A stretch of 64,000 nucleotides of DNA from CAWJTV01 sp963845695 (lineage in GTDB: Bacteria > Planctomycetota > Planctomycetia > Isosphaerales > Isosphaeraceae): positions 62,001-126,000 of the forward strand of contig CAWJTQ010000003.1 of the NCBI GenBank assembly GCA_963845695.1. Direction: 5' to 3'. Of the stretch, positions 47,889-57,039 are shown piece after piece (the first letter of the stretch is position 1; every line of letters begins with the position of its first letter). Under the pieces are notes generated by a model. That model saw only the letters and a list, made by a program, of their open reading frames with translations, was not told the origin of the DNA and did no database searches. Both the position numbers and the translations under genes were made by a program.

Positions 47889-48740
47889 ATGAGCGATCAG
47901 AAAGTCGTGAACGGGACACCATCCTTCGTGACCGTCGAGCTGCCTGGTCCGCTCGAGCCGCGCCCCGAGATCAGCCATGTCCTCTTCGACTTCGACGGGA
48001 CGCTCTCGCTGATCCGTCAAGGCTGGCCCGAGGTGATGGTGCCCATGTTCGTCGAGGTCTTACCGCGACAGCCGGGTGAGACCGAGGACATGCTCCGGGA
48101 ACTCGCTCTCGACGACATCATGCGTCTCAACGGAAAACAGACGATCTACCAGATGATCCAGCTCACCGAACGGATCCGCGAGCGCGGCGGCGAGCCGAAC
48201 GAGCCGCTCTGGTACAAGCATGAGTATCTGCGCCGGCTGGACCAGCATATCGGTGCCCGTACTGCCGGGCTTGCGGGCCGATCCATCGCGCCCGACGAAC
48301 TGCTCGTCCACGCCGCAAGGCCGTTGCTGGAGCACCTGCGCCAGCTCGGGATGCCCATCTACCTCGCCAGCGGGACCGACGAGACCGCCATCAGGCGCGA
48401 GGCAGACCTGCTCGACATCACGCGTTATTTCGACGGCCACATTTACGGTGCCCTCGACGACTACAAACAGTTCTCCAAGAAGATGGTGATCGACCGCATC
48501 CTTCAGAAACATGGAATCAGCGGCCGGCAACTGCTCTCCTTCGGCGACGGCTATGTGGAGGTCGAGAACACCAAGCAGGTCGGCGGCCTGGCCGTCGCCG
48601 TCGCCAGCGATGAGGCGCACAACGGCTCCGGCCGGGTGGACCCGTGGAAGAGACAACGACTCCTCGGCGTCGGCGCCGACGCCGTCATCCCCGACTTCCG
48701 CGACGCGATCCCCTTCGTCGATTACCTGCTCGGCCGTTGA
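47889..48740 (+). CDS. HAD-superfamily phosphatase
   Basis: 283 aa from ATG 47889, with GGGGAG just upstream; earlier in-frame ATGs are at 47844 and 47877. HAD motif I is VLFDFDGTLS (nucleophile Asp), motif II YLASGTDE, Lys in FSKKMVID and motif IV LLSFGDGYVEVENTK. A helical C1 cap of about 110 residues lies between motifs I and II. It is the first gene of a tight three-gene cassette with a deoxyhypusine-synthase-like protein and a PfkB kinase. This suggests it dephosphorylates a sugar-phosphate made by that kinase (inference). Confidence 0.8.
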   Translation: MSDQKVVNGTPSFVTVELPGPLEPRPEISHVLFDFDGTLSLIRQGWPEVMVPMFVEVLPRQPGETEDMLRELALDDIMRLNGKQTIYQMIQLTERIRERGGEPNEPLWYKHEYLRRLDQHIGARTAGLAGRSIAPDELLVHAARPLLEHLRQLGMPIYLASGTDETAIRREADLLDITRYFDGHIYGALDDYKQFSKKMVIDRILQKHGISGRQLLSFGDGYVEVENTKQVGGLAVAVASDEAHNGSGRVDPWKRQRLLGVGADAVIPDFRDAIPFVDYLLGR

Positions 48741-48751
48741 AGGAAGACCCT

Positions 48752-49858
48752 GTGACCGTCCAGCCCCTTGACCTGACCAAGCTGAAGATCCTCCCGTTAG
48801 CAGCGCGAAAAAGTCTGACGCGAGCGGACGAGATCCTGATCGATCCCGACGCCTCACCGCCGCCGTGCCCGGACCGAGTCCAGGCACTGGTTGAAGACGC
48901 CGCGCACGCGATCGACGCGGCCCGCCAGCGACAAGCGGCCGTGGTTCTGATCTACGGCGCTCATTTGCTCCGCAACGGAGCCGCTCAGCTACTCGAAAGG
49001 ATGATGTCCCGCGGCTGGCTGACTCACCTGGCCACCAACGGCGCCGGGACGATCCATGACTGGGAATACGCCTGGCTGGGGGCCTCGACCGAATCGGTCG
49101 AACAGAACGTAGCAGCGGGCACGTTCGGCACCTGGCAGGAAACGGCGACGAACATCCACCTCGCCCTGCTGGCCGGTGCGCTCGAGGGCCTCGGCTATGG
49201 CCGGGCGCTGGGCCGGTTCATCCTGGAAGACGGGGCGACGCTCCCCGACCCAGACGCCCTGTCCCTCGCGATCGCTGGCGAGCCCCGTCATCCCCTCACG
49301 GCCGCTCGGGCCGAGTTGTTGCGGGTCATGGAGGATCAGGATTGGCCTTCCGGACGAATCGCGGTCGATCATCGCTGGAAGCACGCCTCGATCCTCGCCC
49401 AGGCGTTCCGCCACGCTGTACCGATGACCGTTCATCCCGGCATCGGCTACGATATCATCTCCAACCACCCGGTCTTCAACGGCGCAGCGATCGGCCGGGC
49501 GGCGGAGTGGGATTTCAAACTCTTCGCCGGTTCACTCCGCAACCTGGAGGGGGGCGTCGTGCTCTCGATCGGCTCGGCCATCATGGGTCCGCAGGTCTTT
49601 GAAAAGGCCCTGAGCTGTGTCAACAATCTACGGCTCCAGGAGGGCCTCGATGTCGTCCGCGGGCATACTTTTTACGTGGTCGATCTTCAGGACGGCGGCG
49701 GCTGGGACTGGACGCGCGGCGAGCCCCCCAAGACCAATCCCGCCTACTACCTGCGGTTCTGCAAGAGCTTCTCCCGGATGGGTGGTGCCTTGAACTACGT
49801 TCAGTGCGATAACGTCACGTTCCTTCACCATCTCTACCGACAATTGACCAGCCGATGA
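48752..49858 (+). CDS. Conserved protein resembling deoxyhypusine synthase-like enzymes
   Basis: 368 aa from GTG 48752, with AGGAAG upstream and 11 bp after the HAD stop. It has a Rossmann-like core: AVVLIYGAHLLRNGAAQLLE, LATNGAGTIHDWEYAWLG and SIGSAIMGPQVFEKALSC. The TNGAG-x-IHD sequence and the spacing resemble the NAD-binding part of deoxyhypusine synthase, but bacteria lack eIF5A and the active-site Lys is not evident, so another NAD-dependent reaction is likely. The stop overlaps the next start as ATGA (49855-49858), indicating translational coupling to the PfkB kinase. I cannot name its substrate. Confidence 0.6.
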   Translation: MTVQPLDLTKLKILPLAARKSLTRADEILIDPDASPPPCPDRVQALVEDAAHAIDAARQRQAAVVLIYGAHLLRNGAAQLLERMMSRGWLTHLATNGAGTIHDWEYAWLGASTESVEQNVAAGTFGTWQETATNIHLALLAGALEGLGYGRALGRFILEDGATLPDPDALSLAIAGEPRHPLTAARAELLRVMEDQDWPSGRIAVDHRWKHASILAQAFRHAVPMTVHPGIGYDIISNHPVFNGAAIGRAAEWDFKLFAGSLRNLEGGVVLSIGSAIMGPQVFEKALSCVNNLRLQEGLDVVRGHTFYVVDLQDGGGWDWTRGEPPKTNPAYYLRFCKSFSRMGGALNYVQCDNVTFLHHLYRQLTSR

Positions 49859-50911
49859 ATTCCGAACGCTTTCATGCCATCACCGGACGATACGCTGGTC
49901 TGCGCATCGCAGTCGTGGGCGACTTCTTCCTCGACCGTTATCTGGACATTGACCCAACCAAGGACGAGACCTCGATCGAGACGGGCCTGACGGTCTACAA
50001 CGTCGTGGCGGTTCGGGGCCAGCCGGGCGCTGCCGGGACGATTCTCAACAACCTGGCCGCTCTGGGGGTGGGCGAGATCCACGCCGTCGGCTTCTGCGGC
50101 GATGACGGCGAGGGCTACGAATTGCGGCGGGAACTCGCGTCCCGGCCGGGCGTGATCGTCGCGGATTTCCTCACCACGACATCGCGGCGCACGCCGGTCT
50201 ATTGCAAACCCATGGTGATCGAGCCAGCCCGGCCTCCCAGGGAATTGAACCGGCTCGACTCCAAGAACTGGACCCCAACGCCCGACGACCTCCAGTGCGA
50301 CCTATCGGAGCGGGTGATCGCCCTCGCCGAACGGGTCGATGCCCTGCTTCTACTCGACCAGGTCGAATGGCCCGGCACCGGCGTCGTGACCCACCGAGTG
50401 CAGCAGGCGGCCCGCGCGGCGCTGGAGAAGAACCCCGCGCTGCTGGTCCTGGCCGATAGCCGGCAAGGCTTGCACGATTTCCCGCCGTTGGGCTTCAAGA
50501 TGAACGCCGCCGAGCTCGCCCGGATGACCAGGTCCGCCCCGTCGGGCCTGGACGCCGTCAACCAACAAGCCAGCGAGCTGACCCGACGGACCGGCCAGCC
50601 TGTCTTCGTCACCATGGCCGAACACGGCATCGTGGGCACCTTGCCGCGACCAGGGTCCCGACCATGTCCCCGCGCTCCCCCTTCGCGGCCCCATCGACAT
50701 CGTCGGCGCCGGCGACGCCGTCACGGCCAACCTCGCAGCCGCCCTGGCGTGCGGTAGCGATCTCCGCGAGGCCATGGAGCTCGCCATGGCCGCCGCTTCG
50801 CGGGTCATCCACCAGCTCGGGACCACCGGGACCGCCTCCGTGGCCCAGATCGCGGAGTTGCTCGAGAGGGTAGAGCCTATTCAGGAATCTGGCCCGTCAG
50901 GCGGCGCATGA
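49855..50911 (+). CDS. PfkB-family carbohydrate kinase (RfaE/HldE-like); one frame break
   Basis: 351 aa. The N-terminal part RIAVVGDFFLDRYLDIDP and GAAGTILNNLAALGVGEIHA match the sugar-binding half of ribokinase-fold kinases, closest by eye to heptose-7-phosphate kinase. LLLLDQVEWPGTGVVTHR follows. Near 50656 one extra T breaks the frame; removing it gives RPGPDHVPALPLRGPIDIVG and then GAGDAVTANLAAALACG, the PfkB anion-hole signature with the catalytic Asp, ending at TGA 50909-50911. It should phosphorylate a sugar, perhaps a heptose, using ATP. It is coupled by a 4-bp overlap to the preceding gene. Confidence 0.82.
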
Positions 50912-51304
50912 ACGACGTGGGGAATCGACGCGAACGGAGCATGGGACCGAATGCGGAGAGAAGCCGACGAGGGCCGTACATCGACACTCGCCGACGTTCG
51001 ACAGCGGCTCGACCCTTCCCGCCAGCAAACGGGTGGATCGCGTTTTCTGGACGACGCGTCCGCGCGAACCGTTCTCTCGGTTGCTCTCGACCTCCTCAGC
51101 GCTTCCCGCCTCGTCGCGTCTCCGGCGATTCTTGAGGTCTTCGGTGTCTTTCGAGCCTCTTTCACACTCTTGCCGCCGGCATTATCATCAAGATATGGTC
51201 GGGACACACGATGAGCCGGCTCTCCCTTCGCGTCTCATCGGACCTGAGCGGACACGACAGACGAAGACAGCCCCGGCCGTCACCTGCGAAAGGACATCGT
51301 CCGG
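50912..51304. other. Intergenic region without a recognisable gene
   Basis: About 390 bp before the surface-protein gene. Short open frames on both strands lack family resemblance. No strong hairpin or repeat is seen. Confidence 0.4.
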
Positions 51305-53544
51305 ATGCTGCTCGTGCACCTGCGTGTCTCATCGTTCCTGCGATGGCTGAGCCGCTGGTCAACTCCGATCCCCGGGCCGAGCCGGCGACGGATCCGTCTG
51401 TGTCCAGAGATGCTCGAGCCACGCCTGGCGCATCCAGGGCGGCATCACCACCTACACCTGGACCGCTCAGGGCGACGGAGTCAGTTTCAACGATCCGAAC
51501 AACTGGAGTCACATCGGCTACCTGCCCGGAGTGGGGACGATCGGCGTCCCCACCGCCGGATCCAACATCGTCTTCCCGCCTGTCTACACGTTACCCGCGA
51601 ATAGCCCGACAACGATCAACTTCAACTCTCCGTACAGCAGCTTCCCGATCGGACTTTTCACGATCGAAGGTTCCTATACGTTCGATGGGAATCCGATCAC
51701 GATCGAGAACGGGATCATCATCGTGAATCCCCTGGGCGGCCTGACCGACACGACGCTCCTGCTGAGCGGTTTGACCATGGGTCCACAGACCACGATCTAC
51801 ACCGACTCCGGGAGCACGCTCAATATCGCCGACGTCAACGATCCCACGGGCCTTCAGTTCAACCTTCAGAACGGAGTCACCAAGGGAGGATCTGGCCAGC
51901 TCCTGATCGACACCCAGAACGTCAGGGCACCGTACAACGGCTTCAACCTCCAACCGTTCGAGATCGCCGGCGGCGCGGTCACGATCGGCGTCACCTCGAC
52001 CTATACGGGCTCCAACTTCCAGGTCGATTCCGGCGGGGGCCTGGACGTGTTCGACAACGCGTCGGTCAGCATGGCCGCGCTCTCCGGATCGGGGACGGTC
52101 GATCTCGGCGGCACCACCGAGGCGGGCGACACGACGAGCCTCACGGTCGCGGTCCCTGCTGCGCAGACCAGCCAGTTCAACGGCGTGATCGACGGAGACG
52201 GCCAGCTTATCGTGCAGGGCAACGGGACCCTCACGACCGGGGCCATCGATTTCGGCGATACCGGCGGCGTTCAAGTGCTGCTGGGCACGCTCATCGCGAA
52301 CGGTCCGGTGAGCGTCGGCAGCCTGGCGGTCAATAACAGTGCGACGTTCGGCGGAGTCGGCTCCTGGTACTTCTCCGGGCCGGTCGCCTTCCAACCCAGC
52401 ACGACCTGCGATGTCACACTCAACGGACTCACACCCGGTACCCAGTACACCCAGATCGTCAACGCCCGCTCGGCGAGCGGAATCGACCTGGGCGCAAGCA
52501 CCCTGGCGGGTTCCATCAACTACGAGTACCAGGCGGGCGACCAGTTCACGATCGCCACCGCCCCGGTCATCCAGGGCTTGTTCCAGAACGTCGTCAACGG
52601 CACCGTGCTCCTGGGAGGGAGCGTCCCCTTTGCTGTGAGTAACTCGGGTTCGTCGGTGACCCTGACCGCGCTTCAATCGGTGTCAACGACCCAGTTGACC
52701 ACCTCGGTCAATCCCAGCAATCCCGGCCGTCCGGTCACCTTCACCGCAACTGTGAGCACGCGAACGACCTCCGTCACGTCCGGGACCGTCAGCTTCGAAC
52801 AGGGGAGCACGGTCTTGACGACCGTCCCGTTGAACGGCGCGGGGACGGCATCTTACACGACTTCGGCACTTCCTCTGGGAGCCGCGACGATCACGGCGGT
52901 CTACAGCGGCGTCAGCGGCATCCTCGCCTCGACCAGCCCGGTCCTGTCGGAAGCCGTCGTCCCGTACACCACCGCGACGGCCCTCGCCAGCTCGGCAAAC
53001 CCCAGCCGGACCGGGCAATTGGTGACCTTCACCGCGACGGTCACCGCCGACGGTTTGCCGGTCACGTCTGGAACCGTCAGGTTTACCCAGGGCAGGAAGC
53101 TGCTGGGTACCGCCGTGTTGAGCGCTGACGGCACCGCAAGCGTCGCTGTTTCCTCGCTGCCGAGGGGCAGCTCGAATATCCAGGCCCTGTTTGAAGGCAC
53201 GGTCAACGACCTTCCTTCGACCAGCCCCGCGATGCCCCAGCGAGTCGAACAAGTTCAGCACGGCGACGAGCCTCACCTTGGCGACCCAGGTCCAGCCCAA
53301 TGGTCAGATGCGCGACATCCTCGAGGCCAACGTGATCGCGATGGGAGGAGTTGGAATCGCACCCGTCGGGTCCGTCGTCTTCCGACGCAACGGGACGGTC
53401 GTTGGTCGGGTTCGTCTCAGCGACGGCACGGCCTTTCTGAAACTCGGCCGCCATGTCCCGGCCAGAGGCAAGTTCGTCGCAGCCTTCCAGGGCGGATCGA
53501 AGTTCATCGCCAGCACATCACCGCCTCTGAGACTCCAGGGATGA
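51305..53544 (+). CDS. Large secreted surface protein with autotransporter-like beta-helix and Ig-like (Big_3-type) repeats; two frame breaks
   Basis: About 745 aa. The N-terminus FLRWLSRWSTPIP ... PEMLEPRLAHPG contains the L-E-P-R-L-type motif seen at the start of planctomycete surface proteins. An extra G at 51437-51439 shifts the frame into GGITTYTWTAQGDGVSFNDP, then a Gly/Thr/Ser/Asn-rich beta-helix (GGAVTIGVTSTYTGS, GSGTVDLGGTTEAGD). Two or three Ig-like repeats follow (PSNPGRPVTFTATVSTR, PSRTGQLVTFTATVTADG). An extra A near 53245 hides the last repeat, FSTATSLTLATQVQPNGQ, ending at TGA 53542-53544. It is probably exported and surface-exposed, but no anchor is evident. Confidence 0.7.
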
Positions 53545-53811
53545 TTTGATGATGCCGCGGTGGAGTGCGAGGTGTTCCGACCCTCGCACGCTCCTTGGCA
53601 TCCCGCGGAATCCCACGTTCCCGAGACGCGCTGGAACCGGGACTCCCACTCACGCCGAGCCCGAACGACCGGCGCCCCCTGTCCCTCACGCCCCGAGCGG
53701 CGTTACGATAACGCACTCTTGCCGTCACGATCCTGGCGGCGCGATCCGACGCCCGAAGGCTTGCGGGAGGTCCGCACCCGGCGCGTTGGTTTTCACACTG
53801 AGGGAATCTTC

Positions 53812-54564
53812 ATGAAACGCTTTTTCGTCGCACTCTTTACCACGCTTCTCCTGACCAGCCCAGCTCGCCTGACCCGAGCCGATGACACGGACACGACTGC
53901 GATCCTCGACAAGGCGATCCAGGCCCTCGGGGGTGAAGAGAAGCTCAAGAAGGCCGAGATCGCGACCTGGAAGACCAAGGCTACGCTCACCATCAATGGT
54001 AGTGACAATGATCTCACGATCCAATCGACCGTCCAGGGCCTCGATCACTATCGGGCCGAGGTCGAGGGCAAGTTTGGCGAGAACGAATTCAAGGGGGTCG
54101 TCGTCGTGAACGGCAAGAAGGGCTGGCGGGACTTCGGAGGGAAGATGGAGATGGATGAGGACGACGTCTCGAACGAGAAGCGTCGCGTCTATCTCGAGGC
54201 TATCTCGACCAGGATCCTCCCGTTGAAGCAGAAGGAGTTCAAGGTCGAGCCCGCCGGCGAGGAAAAGGTCGGCGATAAGCCGGCTGTTGCCATCAAGGTG
54301 ACTGGTCCGGATGGCAAGGACTTCAAGCTCTATTTCGATAAGGGAACCGGTCTGCCCGTCAAAATGGTGGCCAAGGTTGTCGGCCCCCAGGGCGACGAGT
54401 ACACCCAGGAGACGACCTACACGGATTACAAGGACTTCGACGGGATGAAGAGGGCCACCAAGCACAACAGCAAGCGCGACGGCGAAGACTTCATCAAGGC
54501 CGAACTGACCGAGTTCAAGGTTATGGACAAGGCGGACGCGAAAGCTTTCGCCGAGCCAGACTGA
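53812..54564 (+). CDS. Secreted protein with LolA/outer-membrane-lipoprotein-sorting-like fold, tandem copy 1
   Basis: 250 aa from ATG 53812, with GAGGGA 6 nt upstream. The signal peptide is FVALFTTLLLTSPARLTRA. The mature part starts with AILDKAIQALGGEEKLKKAE, a planctomycete signature, and ends in a beta-rich domain (DFKLYFDKGTGLPVKMVAKV, YKDFDGMKRATKHNSKRDG). The fold looks like LolA/LppX half-barrels that bind lipid. It is about 50-60% similar by eye to the next gene, so the two arose by tandem duplication. The ligand is unknown. Confidence 0.7.
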   Translation: MKRFFVALFTTLLLTSPARLTRADDTDTTAILDKAIQALGGEEKLKKAEIATWKTKATLTINGSDNDLTIQSTVQGLDHYRAEVEGKFGENEFKGVVVVNGKKGWRDFGGKMEMDEDDVSNEKRRVYLEAISTRILPLKQKEFKVEPAGEEKVGDKPAVAIKVTGPDGKDFKLYFDKGTGLPVKMVAKVVGPQGDEYTQETTYTDYKDFDGMKRATKHNSKRDGEDFIKAELTEFKVMDKADAKAFAEPD

Positions 54565-54787
54565 GGATGGTTCGTGGGGCATCGTAATCCTGACCAGGCT
54601 TCCTCAGAGGGCACTACCCCTTCGGATTCCTCCTCTTCTGGCATTGGCCGCGATGCCCCCTGTTGCTCACGTCCCGCGCCACGTAGGATGACGAACTCAT
54701 GACGCCGCGAGCGCGGCGGCGCGATTTCAAGCCAGGACGCGGACCTTCCGCGTCCGGCGCTTTCCTCTCATTCCTGAGGCAATCTCC

Positions 54788-55546
54788 ATGAAACGGTTCC
54801 TCGGTGCGATCCTCGCAACATTTCTGATGTCGATTCTTGTCAGCCCGGTTCAGGCCGATGACAAGGATCTCCAGGCCATCCTCGACAAGGCGATCAAGGC
54901 CCTGGGCGGCGAAGCCAAACTCAAGAAGGTCGAATCCGTCACTCTGAAGACGAAAGGGACGATCAACTTCGGTGGCAACGAGAGCGAGTTCAAGTCCCAC
55001 GTGACCATCCAGGGACTCGATCACTTCCGGTCGGAAGTCGAAGGCGAGTTCAACGGCGAGACCCGCAAATTCGTGAGGGTCCTGAGCGGCGACAAAGGCT
55101 GGATCAAGTTCGGCGACGAGCCGAGGGAACTGGAAGAGGAGGCCGTCGGGCACGAGAAGCGGCGCGCCTATCTCGAGATCCTGCCGATGACGCTGGTCGC
55201 ACTGAAGGGGAAGGAGTACAAGCTCGAGGCTGGGCCTGAAGCGAAGGTCGGCGACAAGCCAGCCGCCGCCATCAAGATCACCCCAAAGGATGGCAAGGAT
55301 TTCACGCTCTACTTCGACAAGGAAAGCGGTCTACCCGTCAAACTGGTCGCCGTGGTGGCCGGCTTTGGAGGCGGAGACGAGTTCACTCAGGAGGCGCTCT
55401 TCAAGGATTACAAGGACTTCGACGGAATGAAGAAGGCGACCAAGGTCGAAACCAAACGTGACGGCGAAGACTTCATCAAGTCGGAGATCACCGAGTTCAA
55501 GGTCGTCGATAAGGTCGATCCCAAGACCTTCTCCGCACCGGAGTGA
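54788..55546 (+). CDS. Secreted LolA-like protein, tandem copy 2
   Basis: 252 aa. The signal peptide is LGAILATFLMSILVSPVQA. AILDKAIKALGGEAKLKKVE at the mature start and DFTLYFDKESGLPVKLVAVV and YKDFDGMKKATKVETKRDG near the end align block by block with the previous gene. The 223 bp between the two hold a GC-rich stretch with CGCGGACC/CGCGTCCGGCG and no gene. The pair may be co-regulated or differ in ligand. A 17-bp inverted repeat follows the stop. Confidence 0.7.
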   Translation: MKRFLGAILATFLMSILVSPVQADDKDLQAILDKAIKALGGEAKLKKVESVTLKTKGTINFGGNESEFKSHVTIQGLDHFRSEVEGEFNGETRKFVRVLSGDKGWIKFGDEPRELEEEAVGHEKRRAYLEILPMTLVALKGKEYKLEAGPEAKVGDKPAAAIKITPKDGKDFTLYFDKESGLPVKLVAVVAGFGGGDEFTQEALFKDYKDFDGMKKATKVETKRDGEDFIKSEITEFKVVDKVDPKTFSAPE

Positions 55547-55566
55547 GGTGAGGTCGCTTCGCTCCC

Positions 55567-55628
55567 GTTTTCAGTGTTCAGTGAATAGAGCTCTTGCCTC
55601 TAAAAACCGAACACTGAACACTGAAAAC
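55567..55628. terminator. Perfect 17-bp inverted repeat between convergent genes, probable bidirectional terminator
   Basis: GTTTTCAGTGTTCAGTG at 55567-55583 is exactly complementary to CACTGAACACTGAAAAC at 55612-55628, with a 28-nt loop. It sits between the end of the LolA-like copy 2 and the end of hsp20. Each arm contains a CAGTGTT/TCAGTG internal repeat, so an interspersed repeat element is an alternative. Confidence 0.55.
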
Positions 55629-55655
55629 TCAGCGGGCGAAGCGAGCGGTCACGCC

Positions 55656-56104
55656 TTACTTACCACCAACCTTGATCTGACGGGGCTTGGCGGATTCGGA
55701 CTTGGGCAGCGTCAGGGTCAAGACGCCGTGCTCGAATTGCGCCTGGGCCTTCTCGGAATCCACCGGCGTGGACAGAGAAAGTGAGGCGCTGGAACGAGCC
55801 GAACCGGCGTTCGCGCAAGTGCCATCGTTCGCCCTTCTTCTTCTCCTCTTCGGACTTGCTCTCACCCTGAATCGTCAGGGTATCGCCGTGCACGGTGATG
55901 TGCACGTCCTCGGGCTTCACGCCCGGCAGCGACCCTTTCACGACGAACTCGTTCTCGGTCTCCGAGACGTCGAGTGGGAGCGTTGCGAATCCACCCGGCT
56001 ACCCCCGCACTGCTCGGTCGAATGAAGCTTTCCTGGAATAACGTGTTCATTGCATCACGCAAGCTGACGGCCTCACGAAAGGGGTCCCAACGTTCGATCG
56101 CCAT
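55656..56104 (-). CDS. Small heat-shock protein Hsp20; two frame breaks
   Basis: 148 aa after correction. Start ATG 56104 follows GAGGAG by 9 nt. MAIERWDPFREAVSLRDAMN is the typical N-terminus. An extra G at 55994-55996 hides LPLDVSETENEFVVKGSLPG, the start of the alpha-crystallin domain, which continues GVKPEDVHITVHGDTLTIQG. An extra C at 55785-55786 hides SLSLSTPVDSEKAQAQFEHG and the end GVLTLTLPKSESAKPRQIKV. The A-x-x-x-G-V-L-T-L-x-x-P motif is intact. It is an ATP-independent chaperone holding unfolded proteins. Three GCCAATTTGGC palindromes lie 170-240 bp upstream. Confidence 0.92.
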
Positions 56105-56273
56105 GGTAGACATCTCCTCATCGCACGGATCGGGAAGAGCTCGGATCGATCGCTCCCGCGACCTCCGCCACTCTTTCATGTTTCGCTTCTCAGGAAAGAG
56201 CAAGCAGCGTGCCGACTCGCTGATAATATCGCAAGTCGTGATCCATCAGATGGATTATGAAATCCGCTTCAGC

Positions 56274-56345
56274 GACTGCCAATTTGGCGACTGCCAATTT
56301 GGCGGGAGCGAGTCTGATCGGGGACTGCCAGTGCCAATTTGGCAG
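56274..56345. promoter_or_regulatory. Cluster of GCCAATTTGGC palindromes upstream of hsp20
   Basis: GACTGCCAATTTGGC occurs twice in direct tandem (56274-56288, 56289-56303), and a third GTGCCAATTTGGCAG lies at 56331-56345. The core is a perfect inverted repeat, TGCCA/TGGCA or GCCA/TGGC around ATT. Located upstream of hsp20 and downstream of the convergent DUF1579 gene, it looks like a regulator-binding array. It is not the CIRCE element, which has TTAGCACTC arms. Confidence 0.4.
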
Positions 56346-56390
56346 TCGACAGGCGAGGTTCTCGAAGGGCTGCGACACGCACCGACGACA

Positions 56391-57025
56391 TCAGCGCGTC
56401 GATGACGAAGAACCCGTCTTGCGGGTCAATACCAGTTCCATGATCAGGCGTTCCTTGCCATCGGGTCCGGCGTTGAACTGACGATGAACGATCCGTCAAC
56501 CGCTGTCCTCGATGCGGCTGACCGTCCGCGACGGTGGCGGACCGTTCCCCTGCCCTTTGGGGGCGGCGCTGTCATCGAGCGACCGGCTGAACAGGACGAT
56601 CTGCTTGCCGTCGAACGCGTCGCGACTCTGGCGGAACGACATACGGGTCTGTCGCGAGTCGGTCCAGACGGTGGTGAATCGCCCGGTCTGAGGATCGAAG
56701 CCCGTGAGTCCGAGGCCCGATGATTTGCGGCCGGCCTGCTCGAAGACGAACTCGGACTGGAGGAACCGGCCGTCGTGGATCATCGTCTGGCGGCAAGTCC
56801 CCGGCGCCGGGACGGCTCGCCGCCGGACCGCGGATAGAAGGTCTTGACGACGTCCCATTCCCCAACGAACGCTTCGAGATACTTCTGGCCCGCCCCTGGA
56901 CCGGACCGTGGCTCGAAGCTCGACTGCGCATCTCGGCTCGCCTTGGGCGGCTGTGCCACCACAGAACTGAAAGAACCAGATAGCACAACGACCGTCACGA
57001 TCGCCATCGCGACAGGGCATCTCAT
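56391..57025 (-). CDS. DUF1579 family secreted protein; one frame break and one in-frame TGA
   Basis: Start at ATG 57025 with a signal peptide (AMAIVTVVVLSGSFSSVVA). DUF1579 blocks are AFVGEWDVVKTFYPRSGGEP, then, after a missing G near 56814, GTCRQTMIHDGRFLQSEFVF and GFDPQTGRFTTVWTDSRQTR. The frame meets TGA at 56498-56496 after RIEDSG. It then continues in the same frame with RIVHRQFNAGPDGKERLIME and LVLTRKTGSSSSTR to TGA at 56393-56391. The downstream part matches the family's usual C-terminus, so the TGA interrupts a full-length protein. It could be a paired T insertion and C deletion, a nonsense mutation, or readthrough. Confidence 0.65.
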
Positions 57026-57039
57026 GATCCAGGCCCTCC

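Noticed and set aside
56257..56481. Plus-strand frame translating as ATANLATANLAGASL, resembling pentapeptide repeats
   Set aside because: It is too short and arises from the 15-bp tandem DNA palindrome; no true pentapeptide array follows.
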